A DNA stretch of 64,000 nucleotides from an uncultured Collinsella sp. (lineage in GTDB: Bacteria; Actinomycetota; Coriobacteriia; Coriobacteriales; Coriobacteriaceae): contig CAUGTZ010000008.1 of assembly GCA_959602645.1 (NCBI GenBank), positions 1 to 64,000 on the forward strand, given 5' to 3'. Within the stretch, counting starts at the first letter, position 1. Each line of letters begins with the position of its first letter. Below, one piece after another: positions 59,835 through 64,000 of this stretch. Below the pieces are notes generated by a model. That model ran no database searches. It was not told where the DNA came from and saw nothing but the letters and a program-made list of their open reading frames with translations. A program made the position numbers and the translations under genes.

Positions 59835-61193
59835 TTACTCGTTCTTGGGCGCGGGGTGTTTGCAGACCACACTCATGTAGATCATGCCGAGCACGGCCGC
59901 GGTGACCGAACCGGCAAGAATGGCAGCCTTGGCGGCAAGAACCTCAAACTCGGCCGTCGGGAAAGCGAGGCCGCTGATGAGGATCGACATGGTGAAGCCG
60001 ATGCCGCCCAGAATGCCCACACCGGCAATCATGTGCCAGTTAACGTTATGCGGCAGCTCGCAGACCCTAAACTTAACCAGGGCAAACGTCATGCCAAAGA
60101 TGCCGATCGGCTTGCCCAGCAGCATGCCAAAGTACACGCCGAGCGTCACCGGGTCGGTGAGCAGCGTGCTCATATCCACACCCACTAGGCGAACCTGTGC
60201 GTTCACGAACGCAAAGATCGGCAGAATCACAAAGTTGACCGGCGTGGAGATCAGACGCTCCATGCGGATGAGCGGCGGGGTCACGCGGTGCATGACGCGC
60301 TCGACCCTGGTGGTCGAGACGGTAAAGTCATGCTGGCCCAGGATGTGTGCCTCGTCGTCGTAGCGGTCATCAAGCAGCGGCAGGCACTCGCCCAACCAAT
60401 CGGTGAGGCTATCGAGCTTGACGCCGCACTTGGCCGGAATGGTAAAGGCCAGGATGACGCCGGCGAGCGTGGCATGTACACCGCTCTTGAACATGCAGAA
60501 CCACAACAGCAGGCCCAGTACCGAATACGGGGCGAGGCGGTAATGCTGCGTCTTGTTGAGCCACACGAGCGCGCAGGTCGCCAGCGCGGCGGCGCCCAAC
60601 CAAAACGGATTGGGGCTCTGACCGTAGAAGATGGCGATGGCGGCGATGGAGATGAGGTCATCGGCGATGGCGAGCGTCGAGAAGAACACGCGCACGCCGT
60701 TGGGCACGCGATTGCCCAAAAGCGACAGCACGCCCAGCGCAAAGGCAATATCGGTTGCCATGGGAATGGCCCAGCCGTTGTGCGCGCCGGCATGGTTAAA
60801 GATCAGGTAGATGCAGGCGGGAACGACGACGCCGCCCACGGCCGCCAGCATGGGAAGCATGGCCTGGCGCGGGTTTTTGAGCTCGCCGACCGTCATCTCA
60901 TACTTGAGCTCAATGCCCACCAGCAAAAAGAAAATCGCCATGAGAAAGTCGTTAACGAAAAGCTCAACGGTGAGACCGGCCGTAAGGTTGCCCAGACCCA
61001 CATACAGCGGGGTCTCCAAAAAGTGATGGATGGCCTCGTAGGCATCGGTATTGGCGCAAATGACGGCGGCGATGGCGGCGAAGACCATGACGGCGGCGGA
61101 AATCGTGCCGTTCTCGGCGATGCGCTCCCAGATGTCGTGGCGCTCAAAGCGCTTGCGCTCACGAACGTTGAACAGCTGCTCAGTTGCTGCCAT
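59835..61193 (-). CDS. nhaA: Na+/H+ antiporter NhaA
   Basis: This 452-residue antiporter has about twelve hydrophobic segments. The conserved features are FFLLVGIELKYEM, PMLAAVGGVVVPA, the ATDIAFALGVLSLLG core with paired acidic residues near FSTLAIADDLISI, and a C-terminal half with LGKPIGIFG and GIGFTMSILI. It exports Na+ in exchange for protons. AAAGGAG precedes the ATG. Confidence 0.95.
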   Translation of the reverse strand: MAATEQLFNVRERKRFERHDIWERIAENGTISAAVMVFAAIAAVICANTDAYEAIHHFLETPLYVGLGNLTAGLTVELFVNDFLMAIFFLLVGIELKYEMTVGELKNPRQAMLPMLAAVGGVVVPACIYLIFNHAGAHNGWAIPMATDIAFALGVLSLLGNRVPNGVRVFFSTLAIADDLISIAAIAIFYGQSPNPFWLGAAALATCALVWLNKTQHYRLAPYSVLGLLLWFCMFKSGVHATLAGVILAFTIPAKCGVKLDSLTDWLGECLPLLDDRYDDEAHILGQHDFTVSTTRVERVMHRVTPPLIRMERLISTPVNFVILPIFAFVNAQVRLVGVDMSTLLTDPVTLGVYFGMLLGKPIGIFGMTFALVKFRVCELPHNVNWHMIAGVGILGGIGFTMSILISGLAFPTAEFEVLAAKAAILAGSVTAAVLGMIYMSVVCKHPAPKNE

Positions 61194-61399
61194 GGGCGGC
61201 TCCTTTCACGGGAAAGCTCCCGTCTTAAAAAAGCACGGCCCGCCCAAGTGGCGGCGCCGCGCTCTAACGTATTACGCTTGCATCTAGCCTACCCTGCACG
61301 ACAAGCACGCAGGCGTGGCCGAAAAGCGGAACCACAGGTTGAACATTATTTGCTCAACGGCACGGGCACGCCTGTCCAAGAGACGACGCGGCGCATGCA

Positions 61400-61440
61400 C
61401 AAAAAACGACCGGAGCGCGGGGCGTCCGCGATCCGGTCGT
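61400..61440 (-). terminator. Terminator of the pyrophosphatase gene
   Basis: ACGACCGGA and TCCGGTCGT arms are followed on the minus strand by TTTTTTG, 20 bases after the stop codon. Confidence 0.85.
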
Positions 61441-61459
61441 GGCGTTCGGTCAACTAAAC

Positions 61460-62383
61460 CTAGCAGGCGGCCATGATGGGGGCAGCGACCTGCTTCTTAC
61501 GGGAGAGGACGCCCGGCATCCAGACGCCGTCGTGCTCATCGGCAATGCCCAGGCCCTTCTGAGCAGCCTCGGTCTCGCCCTCGAGCAGGACCTGCGAGCC
61601 CTCCTCCATGATGTCGGTGATGCACAGGACAATGCCGTCAGCACCCTTCTCGGCGGCGTAGGCGCGCATGGCCTCGCGGATCTCGTCAATCATGCCAAGC
61701 GCACGGCTCTTGTCGACGGTCTCGTACTGGCCGATGAGCAGCTTCTTGCCGGCGGGCTCGAACATCTTGATGTCGTTGCCGACCATCTCGGCAGCGGTGA
61801 AGGAGCCGGACGGGCGGGTAAGGAAGACCTCCATGCCAAACTTGACCGGGTCGACGCCCACCTGCTCGCCGAGCTTGGCGGCGACGGCGCGGTCGACATC
61901 GGTGGTGGTGGGGCTCTTGAGCATGAGCGTGTCGGTCATCATGGCCGAAAGCAGCAGCTTGGCCTGGACGTCGGAAAGCTCAACGCCGAGCACGCTGGCG
62001 AGCTTGGTGACGATGGTGCAGCTGGAGCCCCAGGGCAGGCAGATGTAGTGCAGCGGGCCGGCGGTCTCGAAGTCGCTGATGCGGTGATGGTCGACAACAC
62101 CAAAGACCGTGGCGTCCTTAAGGCCGGCGACGGACTGGGCGGACTCGTTGTGGTCGGTGAGGACGACGAGCTGACCGGCCTCGACGGACTCGATCACGCG
62201 GGGCTCGGCAATGCCGGCATCGGCGAGCAGCTTGGCGGACTCGGCCGGAAGCTGGCCCAGAGCGCAAGCCTCGTAGGTGTTGCCGGCATACTCAACCTGG
62301 TTAAGCAGCTGGGACAGGACGACGGCGCTCATGATGGCGTCGTTATCGGGGTTCTGGTGACCAAAGACAAGAACGTTTGCCAT
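61460..62383 (-). CDS. ppaC: Manganese-dependent inorganic pyrophosphatase (family II)
   Basis: This 307-residue DHH-superfamily enzyme hydrolyses pyrophosphate. It has FGHQNPDNDAIMSA, VVLTDHNE, VVDHHRI and the C-terminal SRKKQVAAP substrate motif. Length is typical of family II enzymes without CBS domains. GGAGG precedes the ATG. Confidence 0.94.
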   Translation of the reverse strand: MANVLVFGHQNPDNDAIMSAVVLSQLLNQVEYAGNTYEACALGQLPAESAKLLADAGIAEPRVIESVEAGQLVVLTDHNESAQSVAGLKDATVFGVVDHHRISDFETAGPLHYICLPWGSSCTIVTKLASVLGVELSDVQAKLLLSAMMTDTLMLKSPTTTDVDRAVAAKLGEQVGVDPVKFGMEVFLTRPSGSFTAAEMVGNDIKMFEPAGKKLLIGQYETVDKSRALGMIDEIREAMRAYAAEKGADGIVLCITDIMEEGSQVLLEGETEAAQKGLGIADEHDGVWMPGVLSRKKQVAAPIMAAC

Positions 62384-62499
62384 GGATATCCTCCACTTGA
62401 TATGTGTACTTGGACGTAGCTATGGTAGCACGCCGATGCCGAGCCTTCGCAGACGGAAGGGCCACGGCATATTTTGTGGCAGGTATGGGGGCCAAGGCT

Positions 62500-62538
62500 G
62501 TCCCTTTTGCACCATGTTGGTGCAAAGTAACCTGACCC
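62500..62538. repeat. GGGAC-core palindrome with TTTGCACCA arms
   Basis: GTCCC is followed by TTTGCACCA (62506-62514) and TGGTGCAAA (62518-62526), then AACCTGACCCCC and a further TTGCACCA. It lies just after the ROK kinase gene end. Confidence 0.65.
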
Positions 62539-62549
62539 CCTTGCACCAG

Positions 62550-63503
62550 CTATTTACCGGCGGCGCGCAGGGCTACGTAGGCGGCACCGATGATGCCGGC
62601 GTCGTTTCCGAGCGAAGCGACCTTAATGGGCGTCTCGCGCGAGGCGGAAAGCGCGTAGCGCTGGAAGTGCTCGCGAACCTTATCGAGGTAGACATCGGCC
62701 GAAGCGGACGCGCCGCCACCGATCAGGAACATCTCGGGGTCGACCACGTTGGCGATAAGTGCCAGAGCACGACCGAGATAGTCAGCCATGGTATCGGCAG
62801 CTGCCAGCGCGAGCTTGTCGCCCTCGCGGCAGGCCTGGAACACGTCCTTGGAATCGGAGGGGCCGGTGAGCTCGATGGGCTCGACGCCCGCCTTCTTGCA
62901 CTCGGCCAGGTAATTGCTCACCACGCCGGTGGCGCTGGAATACTGCTCCAGGTGGCCATGGCCGCCACAGCCGCAGGTGCGCTCCTCGGCCGGGTTCAGG
63001 CACATGTGGCCAATCTCGCCGCCGGCACCCACAACGCCCGATACCACGTCGCCGTTAACGATAACGCCGCCGCCCACGCCGGTACCGATGGTGACCATCA
63101 CCACGTTCTGCACGCCCTTGGCAGAACCGAGCCAGGCCTCGCCCATGGCAGCGGCGTTGGCATCGTTCTCATACTTAACGACCGCATCAGGGCAGTGCTC
63201 CTGGATGGCGATCTTGAGCTCGGGCAGGTTAATGGCAATGTTGGCCTTGACCTTGGCATCGCCCGACGCCGGGATGGGGCACGGAACGGCCAGGCCAATG
63301 CCTGCCACAAAGGCGCGCGGAATCTGCGCCTTGGCGACCACCTGGTCGATAGCCTCGGTCACCGCGGCAAAGCCCGCAGCGTCAACGATGGGAGGCGTGG
63401 GCACGCTGGCCTTGGCCAGCAGATTTCCGTCCTCGTCGAACAGGCCCTCCTTAACCGAAGTGCCGCCGACGTCGATGCCGATGTAGTACTGCTTGGGTTC
63501 CAT
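62550..63503 (-). CDS. ROK-family glucokinase
   Basis: This 317-residue kinase has the ATP-binding start YIGIDVGGTSVKEGLFDEDG, KYENDANAAAMGEAWLGSAKG with the catalytic Asp, VTIGTGVGGGVI, and the ROK zinc motif TCGCGGHGHLEQY. It phosphorylates glucose, such as that released by the LacG enzymes, or a similar sugar. The ATG at 63503 has AAAGGTGGG upstream. No DNA-binding domain is attached, so it is an enzyme rather than a regulator. Confidence 0.92.
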   Translation of the reverse strand: MEPKQYYIGIDVGGTSVKEGLFDEDGNLLAKASVPTPPIVDAAGFAAVTEAIDQVVAKAQIPRAFVAGIGLAVPCPIPASGDAKVKANIAINLPELKIAIQEHCPDAVVKYENDANAAAMGEAWLGSAKGVQNVVMVTIGTGVGGGVIVNGDVVSGVVGAGGEIGHMCLNPAEERTCGCGGHGHLEQYSSATGVVSNYLAECKKAGVEPIELTGPSDSKDVFQACREGDKLALAAADTMADYLGRALALIANVVDPEMFLIGGGASASADVYLDKVREHFQRYALSASRETPIKVASLGNDAGIIGAAYVALRAAGK

Positions 63504-63556
63504 GGGGGCCCACCTTTCTCGTTTAAACATTGCCTGTATGGTACCGCTCCCAAAGC

Positions 63557-63598
63557 AAAAACCTACCAAAAAGGGACAGGTTTGTTTTGGCAGGTTTT
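63557..63598. repeat. GGGAC-core inverted repeat with 14-bp arms
   Basis: AAAACCTACCAAAA (63557-63570) and TTTTGGCAGGTTTT (63585-63598) match at 13 of 14 positions and enclose AAGGGACAGGTTTG. Confidence 0.7.
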
Positions 63599-63645
63599 AT
63601 CTGGGGTAACGCAATTGGCTGCCCAACAGACCGCGCAAGACCATC

Positions 63646-63686
63646 CCCAAAAATAAAGGCGCCGGGAGGCGGAGGCTCCCGGCGCC
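63646..63686 (-). terminator. Terminator of the EIIA gene at the window end
   Basis: GGCGCCGGGAG and CTCCCGGCGCC arms are followed on the minus strand by TTTATTTTTGG. Confidence 0.85.
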
Positions 63687-63744
63687 CGTCAAAGGGACTA
63701 TGTTGTCTGTTGGACCGCACGGTCCGTCGCGGCGATAACGCCGA

Positions 63745-64000
63745 CTAGGCCTGAAGTGCCTGCAGCTGCTTGTGAACCTCGATGAGCTCCGTCGCCATGA
63801 CGCGCATGGTCTCGGTGCCGGCCATCTGGTCCTCGGCATGCAGCAAAATCAACGGGGCCTCGCCGTTACGTTCGCCGTTGGCCTCCTTCTTCAGAAGCCC
63901 CATGTGAACATCGTGGCCACCGTTATAGGCCTCGTCGCCCTGCTTGATAAGCTCCTCGGCGGCGTCAAAATCGCCCTCCTTGGCCTTTTGCACGGCATTG
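63745..64000 (-). CDS. PTS lactose/cellobiose-family EIIA, partial (cut by window end)
   Basis: The C-terminal 85 residues or so of a second EIIA are visible: AVQKAKEGDFDAAEELIKQG, a GLLKKEANGERNG stretch and the phospho-histidine in LILLHAEDQMAGTETM. The N-terminus lies beyond base 64000. Its partner EIIB/EIIC genes are outside the window. It is moderately different from the EIIA at 6104-6442 and may serve a cellobiose-type permease. Confidence 0.85.
   Translation of the reverse strand, partial: NAVQKAKEGDFDAAEELIKQGDEAYNGGHDVHMGLLKKEANGERNGEAPLILLHAEDQMAGTETMRVMATELIEVHKQLQALQA

Overview
The window looks like a chromosome segment of a gut Coriobacteriia actinobacterium, most likely Collinsella. 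This is an inference from high GC, LacE/LacG and Aga-type sugar systems, a TatA/TatC-HypA/HypB cluster, an NAD-type isocitrate dehydrogenase and typical intergenic palindromes; no 16S rRNA gene is present to settle it.

Region 1 (1-31 kb) is a galactoside and amino-sugar catabolic island. After a 5'-truncated IS110 transposase comes a minus-strand tagatose-6-phosphate operon read lacA-lacB-lacX-lacC. Then come a lactose-type EIIA and three paralogous cassettes, each with a divergent LacI regulator, a LacE-like EIICB and a LacG-like 6-phospho-beta-galactosidase. A DeoR-family LacR-like regulator, galM and a second lacX-lacC pair follow. Together these would import and phosphorylate beta-galactosides, split off galactose-6-phosphate and carry it to tagatose-1,6-bisphosphate. 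No lacD aldolase is visible here. A Phd/ParE-type toxin-antitoxin pair, a tRNA-Thr(CGT), an orphan EIIB with its phospho-histidine replaced, a YhcH/NanQ-like protein and a nagA remnant are also present.

Region 2 (28-36 kb) is an amino-sugar set: nagA-like deacetylase, agaS, a GntR/HutC regulator and a mannose-family PTS operon (IIA-yajC-IIB-IIC-IID). TGGTnnnnACCA palindromes lie in front of both agaS and the PTS operon and are candidate sites for the GntR protein.

Region 3 (36-64 kb) is mostly housekeeping: isocitrate dehydrogenase, a HEAT-like protein, an oxidoreductase with a Cys/His-rich tail, DegV, Hpf, a binding lipoprotein, ComFC, RicT, HolB, Tmk, TopA, HypB/HypA, TatC/TatA, a STAS protein, an aminotransferase, NhaA, Mn-type pyrophosphatase, a ROK glucokinase and the edge of another EIIA gene.

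The most unusual content is non-coding. (1) A multi-helix element occurs twice inside the lac operon with compensatory base changes. (2) The three LacI cassettes carry operators of one architecture that differ in a half-site triplet. (3) An ACCGTTYACCG-like motif recurs only in front of the sugar operons. (4) There are several families of intergenic palindromes: tandem 60-bp pairs, GGGAC-core inverted repeats, a duplicated 222-bp element, and a 225-bp MITE-like element with 51-bp terminal repeats.
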